Assembly: GCF_004919095.1 (NCBI RefSeq)
Contig: NZ_STGJ01000013.1
Location: 1 to 64,000, forward strand
DNA length: 64,000 nucleotides
Direction: 5' to 3'
From: Crenobacter intestini
Lineage (GTDB): Bacteria; Pseudomonadota; Gammaproteobacteria; Burkholderiales; Chromobacteriaceae
The notes below the pieces were generated by a model. The model ran no database searches. It saw only the letters and a program-made list of their open reading frames with translations, and was not told the origin of the DNA. Positions 1 through 8,589 of the stretch are shown one piece after another (position 1 is the first letter of the stretch; every line of letters starts with the position of its first letter). Made by a program: the position numbers and the translations under genes.

Positions 1-67
1 TCTTGACCGTCTCCGGCGTCGCCGCGACCCGCGTGTCCGCAAGTTCGCGGACAATGGCAATGATCAT
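1..67 (-). CDS. pntA: NAD(P) transhydrogenase subunit alpha, N-terminal fragment
   Basis: Only the first 22 codons lie in the window; the gene continues off the left edge. The translation begins MIIAIVRELADTRVAATPE. The RVAATP block and its distance from the start match the N-terminus of PntA, the NAD(H)-binding subunit of the membrane proton-translocating transhydrogenase. Alanine dehydrogenases share this fold and a similar start (RVALTP), so that is the main alternative. An AAGGAAG ribosome binding site lies 5-6 bases before the ATG, which fixes the start. With so little sequence the family call is good and the exact gene name is tentative. Confidence 0.6.
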   Translation of the reverse strand, partial: MIIAIVRELADTRVAATPETVK

Positions 68-416
68 GGTCTTCCTTTCAGGATGGTATTGAACGATAGA
101 GCTAAAAACTGGCACGCCCGTCCGGCACGGATTAGAACGAGCGTTTGAAATTCATTTATTCCACGATTGTTAGATCTGCGCAATTGTTTTATACAAAAGC
201 GACATCATGCGTGGCAAAGCCGCGTCGCCCGACGCAAGGGGCAAGAGATTAAGCAAACTCCGGCAGCCACGCTGTGATCAGGATCAGATACCCTGCGCAT
301 CCGGCGCAAGCATCGCGCGCCGTCGCGCATGGTGCGTTGCACAAAAAACACAGTGTAGCCGCGCCCCCTGCCGCCGCGCATCGGGGCAACACCCTAAGCC
401 GACAGGAGACCACCGC
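68..416. other. Divergent intergenic region pntA / ugpQ
   Basis: About 350 bases without a gene between two divergently transcribed genes. It must hold promoters for both. The left half is more AT-rich than its surroundings. I see no convincing sigma-70 pair, operator or hairpin. The open frame that extends ugpQ upstream through here lacks coding character. Confidence 0.5.
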
Positions 417-1148
417 TTGCCCCCCTCGCCCTGGCCCTACCCCCGCTTGTTCGCGCACCGGCTGGGCGGCGCGCTGGCGCCGGAAAACACGCTCGCCGGC
501 CTGCGCCTGGCCGCCCGGCTCGGTGTACGCGCGGTCGAGTGCGACGTCAAACTGTCGGCCGACGGCGTACCCTTCCTGCTGCACGACGACACGCTGGAAC
601 GCACCACCGACGGCCACGGCCCGGCCGCCGCCCAGCCCTGGGCCGCGCTGCGGACGCTGGACGCCGGCACCTACCACCACCGCGCCTTCGCCGGCGAGCC
701 GCTGCCGGCGCTCGCCGAGCTCGCCGGCGCCTGCCAGCCACTCGACGTCGTCCCCAACCTGGAAATCAAGCCCTGCCCGGGGCGGGAAGCGGAGACCGGC
801 CGGCAGGTCGCCCTGGCGGCCGAACGGCTGTGGCGGCACGCGCCGCTGCCACCGCTGTTGTCGTCGTTCTCGCCTGAGGTGCTGTTGGCCGCCGCACAGG
901 CGGCGCCGACGCTGCCGCGCGCGCTGCTGCTGGAACAATGGGAGGAAGACGCGGCCGCGCAGGCGGCGGCGCTGGGCGCGCGCGCGCTGCACCTGCCGTG
1001 GCAGGCGCTGACGGAAACGCGCGTGGCCGCGCTCAAGGGTGCCGGCTACGCGCTGATGGCGTGGACGGTGAACGACCCGCGCGAGGCGGGCCGGCTGACC
1101 GCGCTCGGGGTCGACATGCTGTGCAGCGACCGGCCGGAGCGGCTCTAG
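417..1148 (+). CDS. ugpQ: Glycerophosphodiester phosphodiesterase, UgpQ type
   Basis: A 243-residue cytoplasmic-type GDPD that hydrolyses glycerophosphodiesters to glycerol-3-phosphate and an alcohol. It aligns from end to end with E. coli UgpQ: WPYPRLFAHR at the start (catalytic His14, Arg15), APENT, LHDDTLERTT, an EIKP metal-binding block, LLSSF and WTVN near the end. No signal peptide is seen. The start is taken as a TTG preceded by CAGGAGA, because homology begins right there; an in-frame ATG 210 bases upstream would add a non-homologous arginine-rich tail. HRLGG replaces the usual HRGGG. The 3' end overlaps the convergent solute-binding gene by 4 bases. No ugp transporter genes are nearby. 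Confidence 0.88.
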   Translation: MPPSPWPYPRLFAHRLGGALAPENTLAGLRLAARLGVRAVECDVKLSADGVPFLLHDDTLERTTDGHGPAAAQPWAALRTLDAGTYHHRAFAGEPLPALAELAGACQPLDVVPNLEIKPCPGREAETGRQVALAAERLWRHAPLPPLLSSFSPEVLLAAAQAAPTLPRALLLEQWEEDAAAQAAALGARALHLPWQALTETRVAALKGAGYALMAWTVNDPREAGRLTALGVDMLCSDRPERL

Positions 1149-1888
1149 TCCCCGACGCGGGCGAGCAGGCGGTTCACCGTGCCGTCGCGCACCATGCTGG
1201 CGAGCGCGGCCTCCAGCTTGGGCTTGAGCGCATGGTAGGGCGAACGCTTGGCCAGCCCGACCTTGCGCGGCTCGGCCGCGACCAGCTCCAGCGGCGCACG
1301 GACGACGCGCCCGGCGAATTCCGGCCACGAGCTGACCGCCTCGCCGTGCAGCTCGTTGACGATGACCACGTCGACGCGCCCAGCCGCGAGCTTGTTGAAG
1401 CTGCCGACGATGTTCGGGCTGACGTCGCGCTGGATATGCGGGTCGCTGTCGAAGTCCGGCGTGTAGCGCGCGCCGTGGGTCACCGCGACACGCTTGCCGT
1501 ACAGGTCTTCGTAGCGGGTCAGCGGCGCGCGCGCCCCCGTCTTCAGGTACAGCGCGTTGCGGGTCGGCGCGGCGAACGGCGGCTCGAGGAAGTCGAGGTA
1601 GGCCACGCGGTCGGGCGCGTTCTGGATGCCGATCACCAGGTCGGCGCGCCCCTCTGCGACTTCGGCGAGGCAACGCGCGATCGGGCACGGCAGGAAGGCC
1701 AGCGGCTGCTTCACCCGCCGCGCGAGCTCGCGGACGATCTCGGTATACGGGCCGGCCGGCTCGCCGGCGGCGTTGACCACCTTCCACGGCGGAAAGACGT
1801 TGTAGGCCAGCGTCAGCGGGCGGCCTTCGGCCAGCGCACCGGCCGCCAGCAGCAGCATGCCCCATAGCAAGGGTCTGGTTCGGATCAT
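1145..1888 (-). CDS. ABC transporter substrate-binding protein, family 3
   Basis: A 247-residue periplasmic protein with a cleavable signal peptide (hydrophobic LLWGMLLLAAGALA, cleavage likely before EG at about residue 21). The mature part has the bilobed amino-acid-binding (SBP_bac_3) pattern: FPPWKV, GPYTEIVRELARR, ADLVIGIQNAPDR, and GKRVAVTHGA at the start of the second lobe. No permease or ATPase gene is adjacent, so it is an orphan. Such orphans can serve a distant transporter or act as periplasmic sensors. The ligand cannot be read from sequence. It converges on ugpQ with a 4-base overlap. Confidence 0.8.
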   Translation of the reverse strand: MIRTRPLLWGMLLLAAGALAEGRPLTLAYNVFPPWKVVNAAGEPAGPYTEIVRELARRVKQPLAFLPCPIARCLAEVAEGRADLVIGIQNAPDRVAYLDFLEPPFAAPTRNALYLKTGARAPLTRYEDLYGKRVAVTHGARYTPDFDSDPHIQRDVSPNIVGSFNKLAAGRVDVVIVNELHGEAVSSWPEFAGRVVRAPLELVAAEPRKVGLAKRSPYHALKPKLEAALASMVRDGTVNRLLARVGD

Positions 1889-1952
1889 GTTTTTGGCGTC
1901 TGAGCGTCATTGTTTTGACAAGATCATACCTTGCGCGGCGCAGACAATGCCA

Positions 1953-1989
1953 ACAACAAAACAGGGCGCCCCTGAGGGGTACGCCCTGT
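1953..1989 (-). terminator. Rho-independent terminator of the decarboxylase-antiporter operon
   Basis: Stem ACAGGGCG (1961-1968) with CGCCCTGT (1982-1989), extended by an inner CCCCT/AGGGG pairing. On the minus strand it is followed by TTTTGTTG. It lies 22 bases past the antiporter stop codon. Confidence 0.85.
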
Positions 1990-2011
1990 GCCTGTCGCCT
2001 TCCGGCCACGC

Positions 2012-3490
2012 CTACAACTTGATCACCCCGGCTGCCCACAGCGCGAGCACCAGCGCGTCCAGCGCCAGCAGCACGACCAGGTACAGCTTGTCGCGGCCGG
2101 CGAACACCGCGGCGCTCGCGTCGTGCTCGCGGCGCGACCACATGTACACCGGCACGCCGACGGTCAGGAACAGCGGGATCATCGCCACGTACTGCAGGCC
2201 GCCCGCGTACAGGATGAACAGGCCGAAGATGGTGCCGATCACGCCGCTGGCCAGCGCCTGGCCCAGGATCCTGTCGCTGCCGGCGTATTTAACAAACTCG
2301 CCGTTACGCGCCATCTTGACGAGGAACAGGGTGGACGCGAGGTAGGACGGCAGCACCATCACCGTGGAAATGCTCAGCATGGTGTTCCACGCGTTGGGCG
2401 AGAAATACACCAGCAGCATCGCGGTCTGCATCACGCAGCTGCTGACCCACAGCGAGACCGACGGCGCGTCGTTCTTGTTGGTCCGCGCGAACGCCTTGGG
2501 GAAGGTGCCGTTGACGCCGGCCGCCATCGGGATTTCCGCGCACAGCATGGTCCACGCCAGCCAGCCGGCCATGATCGACACGATCAGGCCGACGTTCATC
2601 AGCCACGCACCCCAGTGGCCGACCACCATCTGCAGCACGCCGGCGGTCGACGGGTTGGCGATCTTGGTCAGCACATGCTGCGGGGCGATGCCGAACGGCA
2701 GCACCGACAGCAGCACGTACACCACCAGCGCGACGATAAAGCCGATCAGCGTCGCCTTGCCGACGTCGGCCTTGTTCTTGGCGCGGCCGGACAGCACCAC
2801 CGCGCCCTCGACCCCGATGAACGCCCACAGCGCGACGATCATCGGCGCCATCACCTGCGAGGTGATCGAGCCGAGCTCCAGCGCCTTCTCGGGCGAAGAG
2901 TGCCCCCAGAAGTTGCTGAACATCAGGCCCGGGCTCAGCATGAAGCCGACGATCAGGATGAACAGCACCAGCGGGACGATCTTGGCGACCGTGCCGACGG
3001 TGTTGACGATACCGGACACCCGCACGCCGGAGAGCACCAGGAAGTTGTACGCCCAGATCAGGATGGAGCCGACGATGATCGAGTTCAGGTTGTTGCCGCC
3101 GGTGAACACGCCGGGGAAGAAGTAGTTGAACGAGTCCATCAGGATCACCGCGAAGGCGACGTTGCCGAACGCCGCCATCAGCCAGTAACCCCAGGCCGAG
3201 ATGAAGCCGATGAAGGGGCCGAAGCCTTCGCGCGCGTACATGTAGATGCCGGCCTGCAGGTCCGGACGGGCGTCGGCCAGGATGCGGAAGGTGTTGGCGA
3301 TGAAGTAGACGCCGACCCCGGCAATGATCCAGGAGACGATCACCGGGCCGATCGCCGAGGACTGCGCCATATTCTGCGGCAGGCTGTACACCCCGCCGCC
3401 GAGCATGGAGCCGACCACCACCGCGATCATCGCGAAGAAGCCGAGCTTGGCCTGCGGCGCGTCGCCGCCGCTGTTCTGCTTGTCAGACAT
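2012..3490 (-). CDS. Basic amino acid antiporter, APC superfamily (ArcD/YdgI type)
   Basis: A 492-residue inner-membrane protein with about 12 hydrophobic segments. The N-terminal helix carries GSMLGGGVYSLPQ (residues 27-39), the unwound-helix signature of APC amino acid exchangers, and WAFIGVEGAVVLSGRAKNK matches the arginine:ornithine / YdgI branch. It sits 72 bases downstream of an arginine decarboxylase gene in the same orientation, so arginine import coupled to export of a decarboxylation product (agmatine) is the likely job. That substrate is inferred from context; lysine or ornithine exchange is possible. The start was moved 15 bases inside the longest frame because GGGAG lies at the right distance from this ATG. 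Confidence 0.85.
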   Translation of the reverse strand: MSDKQNSGGDAPQAKLGFFAMIAVVVGSMLGGGVYSLPQNMAQSSAIGPVIVSWIIAGVGVYFIANTFRILADARPDLQAGIYMYAREGFGPFIGFISAWGYWLMAAFGNVAFAVILMDSFNYFFPGVFTGGNNLNSIIVGSILIWAYNFLVLSGVRVSGIVNTVGTVAKIVPLVLFILIVGFMLSPGLMFSNFWGHSSPEKALELGSITSQVMAPMIVALWAFIGVEGAVVLSGRAKNKADVGKATLIGFIVALVVYVLLSVLPFGIAPQHVLTKIANPSTAGVLQMVVGHWGAWLMNVGLIVSIMAGWLAWTMLCAEIPMAAGVNGTFPKAFARTNKNDAPSVSLWVSSCVMQTAMLLVYFSPNAWNTMLSISTVMVLPSYLASTLFLVKMARNGEFVKYAGSDRILGQALASGVIGTIFGLFILYAGGLQYVAMIPLFLTVGVPVYMWSRREHDASAAVFAGRDKLYLVVLLALDALVLALWAAGVIKL

Positions 3491-3562
3491 ATTGCTTGCT
3501 CCCATAAAGACGCCGGCCGCGGCGGGACGCTTAGCCCCGCCCGGCCGGCGGGTGGCGGCCGC

Positions 3563-5947
3563 TTACTGGCGGCCCTTCTTGGCGGCACCAGCCGCGGTCC
3601 GCGTCAGCGCGGCTTCGGCCGACTTGTCGGCCGCCCTCGCCTCTTCCACCAGCGCGCGCACCCAGAAGTTGCCTTCCGCGTCGACGCTGACGCCGTGCAC
3701 CTCGTGCTCGAAGCCGGGGAAGCTGCGGTCGAAGGCCTGCAGCGCCTGCAAATAGCCGACGATGGGGTTGGCGCCGGCCGGCACCCGCTCGCCCGGCATC
3801 AACAGCGGAATCCCCGGCGGGTACGGCACCAGCATGCTGGCGGCGATGCGGCCGGCGAAATCGTCGACCTTCACCGGCTCGGCGCGGTAGCGCACCACCT
3901 GCTGGAAGGCGGCGGCCGGCGTCAGCACCGGCTCGGGCGTGACGCTGACCGCGGCGTCCAGCTTGGGCAAGAGCGCAAGCTCGGTCATCTTGCCGTGCAT
4001 CGCGTCGCACAGCGCCTTGAGCGTCATCTGCGCGTACTGCGGGTGGGCCTGGGCGAGTTCCGGAATCGCCTCGGCGACGGTCGCGCCCTCGTCGTACAGG
4101 CGCTTGAATTCGAGCAGGCTCTCCAGCAACGCGCCCCACTTGCCCTTGGTGGTACCGACCGAGAACAGGATCAGCAGGGTGTAGTCGCCGGTACGCGCGA
4201 TCTCGGTGTGGCGGCTGTCGAGGAACTTGGTCAGCACGTAGCCGGGGATGCCGCGCGCCTCGGTCTGGCCGTCGGCGCGCACGCCGGGGCTGGTGATGGT
4301 GACCTTGACCGGATCGAGCATGCAGTCGGTGCCCTCGATGTCCTCGCGCGCGAAGCCGTGCCAGGTTTCGGAGGCGTCCAGCCGCCAGCACTCGGGCGAG
4401 CGGCTGAGCAGCGACATCGGCGCGTCCTCGAAGCGGTAGCTAAGCTTGCTCGCCGGGTCGGTCACCTCGCGCGGCTGCAGCACGTCGAAGAACCAGCCGG
4501 CCTCGCCGCCCTTCTGCTCGAACTTGCGCTTGAGGATGACCACCGCCTTGCGGAAGGCCACCGCGTCCTCGATCGCCTCCTGCAACAGCGACTCGCCGGA
4601 CGCGCCCTCCATCATCGACACCGCGACGTCGATCGACGCGATGATCGGGTAGTACGGCGAGGTGGTGCCGTGCATCATGAACGCGTCGTTGAAGTCGTGG
4701 AAACTGAGCGGCGCGCGCGCGCCGGGCTTCACGTGGATCATCGACGCCATCGACAGGGCCGGCAGCATCTTGTGCGTCGAATGCACGGCAAACAGCGTCG
4801 GCGTGTCTTCCGGCTTGCCCTCGTAACCCATCGCGAAGCGGTGGCGGTACAGCGGGTGGAACTTGGCGTACGCGTACCACGCCTCGTCGAAGTGGATGCG
4901 AGGCACACTCTGCCCGAGCGCGCCGACCACGTCGTCGACGTTGTAGCAGAAGCCGTCGTAGGTACAGTTGGTCACCACCGCGTAGCTGGGCGCCGCCGAC
5001 GCCGCGCCCTCGGCCAGCGGGCTGCCGGCGAGCAGGGCCGCGACCGCGTCCTTGCCCAGGCGCGCGGTCGGGATCGGCCCGATCATGCCCCAGGCGTTAC
5101 GCGTCGGCTGCAGGTAGACCGGACGCGCCTGCGCCAGGGTCAGGCCGTGGTTCAGCGACTTGTGGCAGTTGCGGTCGACCAGGCACAGCTCGTTGGCGCC
5201 GATCGCGCCCTGCGCGACGATGCGGTTGGAGGTGGACGAGCCGCCGACGCTGTAGAAGGTCCACTTGGCGCCGAACGCGCGCGCGGCACGCGCCTCGGAC
5301 GCCTTCGGCGGCCCGGCGTGCTCGAGGTAGTCTCCCATTTCGCTGGTGGCGACGCCGATATCGGCGCGCAGCATGTTCTCGCCGAAGAAGCGCAAAAACT
5401 CGGCGCCGACCGGGTGCTTCTTGTACGCCATGCCGCCCATATGTCCCGGGCAGTCCCAGTAGTAGTCGCCGGCCTCGGTAAACTCCTTCAGCGTCTTGAA
5501 GTACACCGGCAACAGCTCGCGGTAGTACTGGCCGATCGCGGTATCGACCCGCTCGGCGATGAAGTTCGGCGTATCCGAATAGAGGTGGATGTATTCGCGC
5601 ACCTCCTGCAGCACCTCGACCGGCAGCACCGGGAAGATGTCGTTGCTGTCGGAGATCAGGAAGATCGGCAGGCTCGCGTTGCGCGCGCGCACCCGGCTGA
5701 CCAGTTCCAGCGCGTGGCGCTGCAGCGCGTCGGTATCGACCGCCGCGTCGACAAACAGGCCCAGCGCACCGTAGTCCTGCGCCTCGTTGAGCAGGATCGC
5801 GGCGTCGGCGATGGAGTAGGTGTCCTCGATCTCGAAACCGCGCTCGGCGAGCGCGTCCTCGATGCGGGCGAGCGCGTCGGCGGCGGGGTGCGAGCGCCCG
5901 GCCAGCGCCTCGTTCAGAACCAGCAGTATTTTCCTGCGTGCGTGCAT
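3563..5947 (-). CDS. adiA: Biodegradative arginine decarboxylase, AdiA-like
   Basis: A 794-residue fold-type I PLP decarboxylase. Residues 1-135 form the receiver-like wing domain. The PLP core follows, with DEAW (354-357) and the lysine that binds PLP in HSTHKMLPALS (Lys393). The C-terminal domain has YPPGIPLLMPGE. GTTSPYYPI, DVAVSMMEG and the HGF.REDIEG region track E. coli AdiA better than the lysine (LdcC/CadA) or ornithine enzymes, so arginine to agmatine plus CO2, consuming a proton, is the expected reaction. It is about 40 residues longer than AdiA, with an Ala/Lys-rich tail. The start is set by GGAGGA. It is the first gene of an operon with the antiporter, consistent with acid resistance. 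Confidence 0.88.
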   Translation of the reverse strand: MHARRKILLVLNEALAGRSHPAADALARIEDALAERGFEIEDTYSIADAAILLNEAQDYGALGLFVDAAVDTDALQRHALELVSRVRARNASLPIFLISDSNDIFPVLPVEVLQEVREYIHLYSDTPNFIAERVDTAIGQYYRELLPVYFKTLKEFTEAGDYYWDCPGHMGGMAYKKHPVGAEFLRFFGENMLRADIGVATSEMGDYLEHAGPPKASEARAARAFGAKWTFYSVGGSSTSNRIVAQGAIGANELCLVDRNCHKSLNHGLTLAQARPVYLQPTRNAWGMIGPIPTARLGKDAVAALLAGSPLAEGAASAAPSYAVVTNCTYDGFCYNVDDVVGALGQSVPRIHFDEAWYAYAKFHPLYRHRFAMGYEGKPEDTPTLFAVHSTHKMLPALSMASMIHVKPGARAPLSFHDFNDAFMMHGTTSPYYPIIASIDVAVSMMEGASGESLLQEAIEDAVAFRKAVVILKRKFEQKGGEAGWFFDVLQPREVTDPASKLSYRFEDAPMSLLSRSPECWRLDASETWHGFAREDIEGTDCMLDPVKVTITSPGVRADGQTEARGIPGYVLTKFLDSRHTEIARTGDYTLLILFSVGTTKGKWGALLESLLEFKRLYDEGATVAEAIPELAQAHPQYAQMTLKALCDAMHGKMTELALLPKLDAAVSVTPEPVLTPAAAFQQVVRYRAEPVKVDDFAGRIAASMLVPYPPGIPLLMPGERVPAGANPIVGYLQALQAFDRSFPGFEHEVHGVSVDAEGNFWVRALVEEARAADKSAEAALTRTAAGAAKKGRQ

Positions 5948-6118
5948 AAATCCTCCCGGACAAGCTGTAACGGATGGATGACCGGCCGTCGGCAGGACGG
6001 CCGGAAGAAGAAAACCCATGCGAAAGGCGCGGTCGGAAAACGGAAAGCCGGCCGCGCCGGATAGCCACGTTCTAGCAGCGGAGCCGGCAATTGCAACGAC
6101 AGGTGAATAACGCGGAGC

Positions 6119-6147
6119 ATGAAAAAACCCGGGGTGTGCCCCGGGTT
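6119..6147 (-). terminator. Rho-independent terminator of the metal-efflux operon
   Basis: Stem AACCCGGGG (6126-6134) with CCCCGGGTT (6139-6147), a 4-base loop, and a run of T residues on the minus strand. It lies about 20 bases past the stop of the last CDF gene. Confidence 0.9.
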
Positions 6148-6167
6148 GTCTCGGTAAAAGAAGCGGC

Positions 6168-6806
6168 TTAAGCGTGGTGCGGGTGCGCCGCGTGGCTGGC
6201 CAGTTCGCCGCGCGCCTGGCGCACCACGCTGACCGCGGCCGACAGGGCGAGGCCGGCGATGGCGACGGCGACCACGAGGTCGGGCCACGCGCTGCCGCTG
6301 CCGAACACGCCGAGCGCGGCGACGCCGATCGCGACGTTGACGATGGCGTCGTTGCGGCTGCACAGCCACACCGAACGCATGTTGGCGTCGCCCTCGCGGT
6401 GCGCGTACAGCAAGAGCGCGACGCTGACGTTGGCGACGAGCGCCAGCATCGCGATCGCGCCCATGGTGAACGGCTCCGGCGGCACGCCGGCCAGCGCGGC
6501 CCACGCGGTCTTGCCCAGCACGAACACGCCGTAGGCACCCATGCTCAGCCCCTTGACCAGCGCCGCACGCGAGCGCCACAGCATTCCCATCGACAGCACC
6601 GCCAGCGACAGCGCGTAGTTGGCGGCGTCGCCGGCGAAGTCGACCGCGTCGGCCAGCAGCGACACCGACCCGGCGCGCAGGCCGCCGAACACCTCGACGC
6701 CGAACATCGCCGCGTTGACCACCAGCGCGATCCACAAGGCCCTGCGAAAACGCGGGTCGACCGACCCCTTCTGCGACGAACAGCCGCCGGAACAGCATGC
6801 GGACAT
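6168..6806 (-). CDS. Cation efflux (CDF) family membrane protein
   Basis: A 212-residue membrane protein with five or six hydrophobic segments. It resembles the transmembrane half of cation diffusion facilitators: SVSLLADAVDFAGDAANY corresponds to the helix II metal site and NDAIVNVAIG to helix V. The cytoplasmic C-terminal domain of classical CDF proteins is missing. The N-terminus is cysteine-rich (SACCSGGCSS), suggesting thiol metal capture. It is last in an operon with a DmeR-like repressor, a DmeF-like transporter and YnfA, so export of a divalent metal is inferred; the metal is unknown. Confidence 0.78.
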   Translation of the reverse strand: MSACCSGGCSSQKGSVDPRFRRALWIALVVNAAMFGVEVFGGLRAGSVSLLADAVDFAGDAANYALSLAVLSMGMLWRSRAALVKGLSMGAYGVFVLGKTAWAALAGVPPEPFTMGAIAMLALVANVSVALLLYAHREGDANMRSVWLCSRNDAIVNVAIGVAALGVFGSGSAWPDLVVAVAIAGLALSAAVSVVRQARGELASHAAHPHHA

Positions 6807-6883
6807 GGCTTTCTCCTGTGTGTTAGCCGGATGATGACCCGATTGAACACCCTGAAGCGGCTACAGGGTCAAGCGCGTCGGCG

Positions 6884-7201
6884 CTAGCGCGGCTGGAACG
6901 CGATCAGCCCCATGCCTACGAGCGCGACGGCGACGCCGGCGACGTCCCACGGCGACGGGCGAACGCCGTCGACCAGCCACAGCCACAGCAAGGCGACCGC
7001 GATATACACGCCGCCGTACGCGGCGTACACCCGCCCGGACGCCGCCTCGTGCAGCGTCAGCAGCCAGGCGAAGGCGGCCAGGCTGGCGGCGGCAGGCAGC
7101 AGCAACCAGGCCGGGCCGCCCTGCCTGAGCCACAGCCACGGCAGGTAGCAGCCGACGATCTCGGCCAGCGCGGTCAGCAGGTACAGCGCGACCGTCTTCA
7201 T
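6884..7201 (-). CDS. ynfA: YnfA / UPF0060 small membrane protein
   Basis: A 105-residue protein of four hydrophobic helices. EIVGCYLPW near the N-terminus, then AAYGGVYI and [11 protein letters not shown] at the end, are typical of the YnfA (UPF0060) family, which is SMR-like in topology. Its ATG overlaps the dmeF stop codon (7198-7201), so the two are translationally coupled. Family members have been linked to drug or cation resistance; here the operon points to metal stress, which is an inference. Confidence 0.88.
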   Translation of the reverse strand: MKTVALYLLTALAEIVGCYLPWLWLRQGGPAWLLLPAAASLAAFAWLLTLHEAASGRVYAAYGGVYIAVALLWLWLVDGVRPSPWDVAGVAVALVGMGLIAFQPR

Positions 7202-8181
7202 GCCCCCGCCCCGCCCGCCGCGGGCGGCAGGTGGTGAACCTCGATCGTCGCGTGCACCACCTCCTCATGCACGGCGAGCCGGTCGCGCACCGTGTCCGGC
7301 GTCAGCGCCGAGTCGCGGGTCACCACCGTCAGCGCGCAGGAATAGGCGACCTGGCCGACCCGCCACACGTGCAGGTCGACGATGCGCGTCGCCCCCGCCC
7401 CGGCGTCGACCTCGACCACCTCGCGGATCTCGCCGACCACCGGATGGTCCATCTCGCGGTCGAGCAGCACCTTGCCCGTCTCGACGATCAGCCCGCGCGC
7501 CCACACGCCGACCAGCACCGCGCCGACGATGCCCATCGCCGGGTCCAGCCACGACCAGCCGTACAGCCAGCCGCCGACGAGCGCGCCGATCGCCAGCACC
7601 GAAGTCGCCGCGTCGGCGATCACGTGCACGTACGCCGACTTCAGGTTGAGGTCGTGGTGGTGATGGTCGTGCCCGTGGTGGTGATGGCCGTGATCATGCC
7701 CGTGCGCATGGCCATGCCCGTGGTGGTGCGCGCGACCCAGGATCAGCGCGCAGACGACGTTTACCACCAGCCCGAGCACCGCCACCGCGATCGCCTCGCG
7801 GTACTGGATGGGTTCGGGCGAAAAAAAGCGCTCGACCGAGCCGACCACCATCATCGCGGCGACGCCGAGCAGGAAGATCGCGCTGGCAAAGCCGCCGAGG
7901 ATCTCGATCTTCCAGGTACCGAAGGCGAAGCGCGGGTCGCGCGCGTAGCGGCGCGCCGCCGCGTACGCCATCGCCGACAGGCCGATCGCCAGCGCGTGCG
8001 AGCTCATGTGCCAGCCGTCCGCCAGCAAGGCCATCGAGTTGAACCACCAGCCGGCGGCCACCTCGACCAGCATGGTGGCCGCCGTGATCCACATCACGGC
8101 CCGCGTGCCGCGCTCGGCCGCCGCGTTGCCGCCGTCAAACACATGGTCGTGCACCCAGCGGGTCATCTGTTCGGGCTGCAT
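7198..8181 (-). CDS. dmeF: Co/Ni-type cation diffusion facilitator, DmeF-like
   Basis: A 327-residue inner-membrane metal/proton antiporter. Helix II has [10 protein letters not shown] (Asp55, His58, His62) and helix V has HVIADAATS (His186, Asp190), the CDF metal-site pattern. Between helices IV and V lies a histidine-rich loop at residues 152-176 with about 16 His, as in DmeF, which exports cobalt and nickel. A C-terminal cytoplasmic domain with VDLHVWRVG follows. The start is placed at MQPEQM, 7 bases after the repressor stop codon; the longer frame would run into that gene. It is controlled, by inference, through the DmeR-like repressor upstream. Confidence 0.88.
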   Translation of the reverse strand: MQPEQMTRWVHDHVFDGGNAAAERGTRAVMWITAATMLVEVAAGWWFNSMALLADGWHMSSHALAIGLSAMAYAAARRYARDPRFAFGTWKIEILGGFASAIFLLGVAAMMVVGSVERFFSPEPIQYREAIAVAVLGLVVNVVCALILGRAHHHGHGHAHGHDHGHHHHGHDHHHHDLNLKSAYVHVIADAATSVLAIGALVGGWLYGWSWLDPAMGIVGAVLVGVWARGLIVETGKVLLDREMDHPVVGEIREVVEVDAGAGATRIVDLHVWRVGQVAYSCALTVVTRDSALTPDTVRDRLAVHEEVVHATIEVHHLPPAAGGAGA

Positions 8182-8188
8182 GATTTGC

Positions 8189-8467
8189 TCACTTGATATA
8201 GGTGCGCAGCACGGCGACCAGCTCGTCGGCGCCCTGCTGGCGCTCGGCGTCACTGGTGATCGCCGGGTCCGCGATATGGGAACGGATATGGCCTTCCAGC
8301 ACTTCGGCCATCAGGCCGCCGACCGCGCCGCGGATCGCCGCGATCTGGTGCAGCACTTCGGCGCAGCCCTGGTCGGCATCCAGCGCGCGCTCCAGCGCCT
8401 CGACCTGGCCGCGGATGCGGCGCACCCGCGCCAGCAGCCGGGATTTTTCCTGCACGGTATGGCTCAT
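8189..8467 (-). CDS. dmeR: DmeR/RcnR-type nickel/cobalt-sensing repressor
   Basis: A 92-residue all-helical CsoR/RcnR-family repressor. The four RcnR metal ligands are all present at the same positions: His3, Cys35, His60 and His64. AIRGAVGGLMAEVLEGH is the family core. RcnR/DmeR proteins bind G-tract operators without metal and release on Ni(II) or Co(II). The start is fixed by homology at MSHT, far inside the longest open frame. It heads the dmeR-dmeF-ynfA-CDF operon and has a fitting operator just upstream. Confidence 0.92.
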   Translation of the reverse strand: MSHTVQEKSRLLARVRRIRGQVEALERALDADQGCAEVLHQIAAIRGAVGGLMAEVLEGHIRSHIADPAITSDAERQQGADELVAVLRTYIK

Positions 8468-8486
8468 GGTGTTCTGCCAAAAAAGG

Positions 8487-8498
8487 ATAGGGGGGTAT
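8487..8498. promoter_or_regulatory. Candidate DmeR operator
   Basis: ATA-GGGGGG-TAT: a six-G tract flanked by an inverted ATA/TAT pair, 20 bases before the dmeR start codon. RcnR-type operators have the same build (a G tract between short inverted repeats), so autoregulation is expected. GGATA/TATCC sequences flank it further out. Confidence 0.7.
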
Positions 8499-8589
8499 GG
8501 TATATCCGGCAGGATAAAAATGCCATGCGCAAACCAAGGGCAGGCCGGCGGCGCTACCGTCCGTACCGGAGGTGCCACGGCGGGCGGGC

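Noticed and set aside
249-2141. Long minus-strand frame opposite ugpQ and the solute-binding gene
   Set aside because: Arginine- and alanine-rich, no homology, covers two real genes in other frames. It is a shadow frame caused by high GC.
1988-6064. 1358-codon plus-strand frame over the decarboxylase and antiporter
   Set aside because: Antisense to two well-supported genes; His/Arg-rich composition typical of a shadow.
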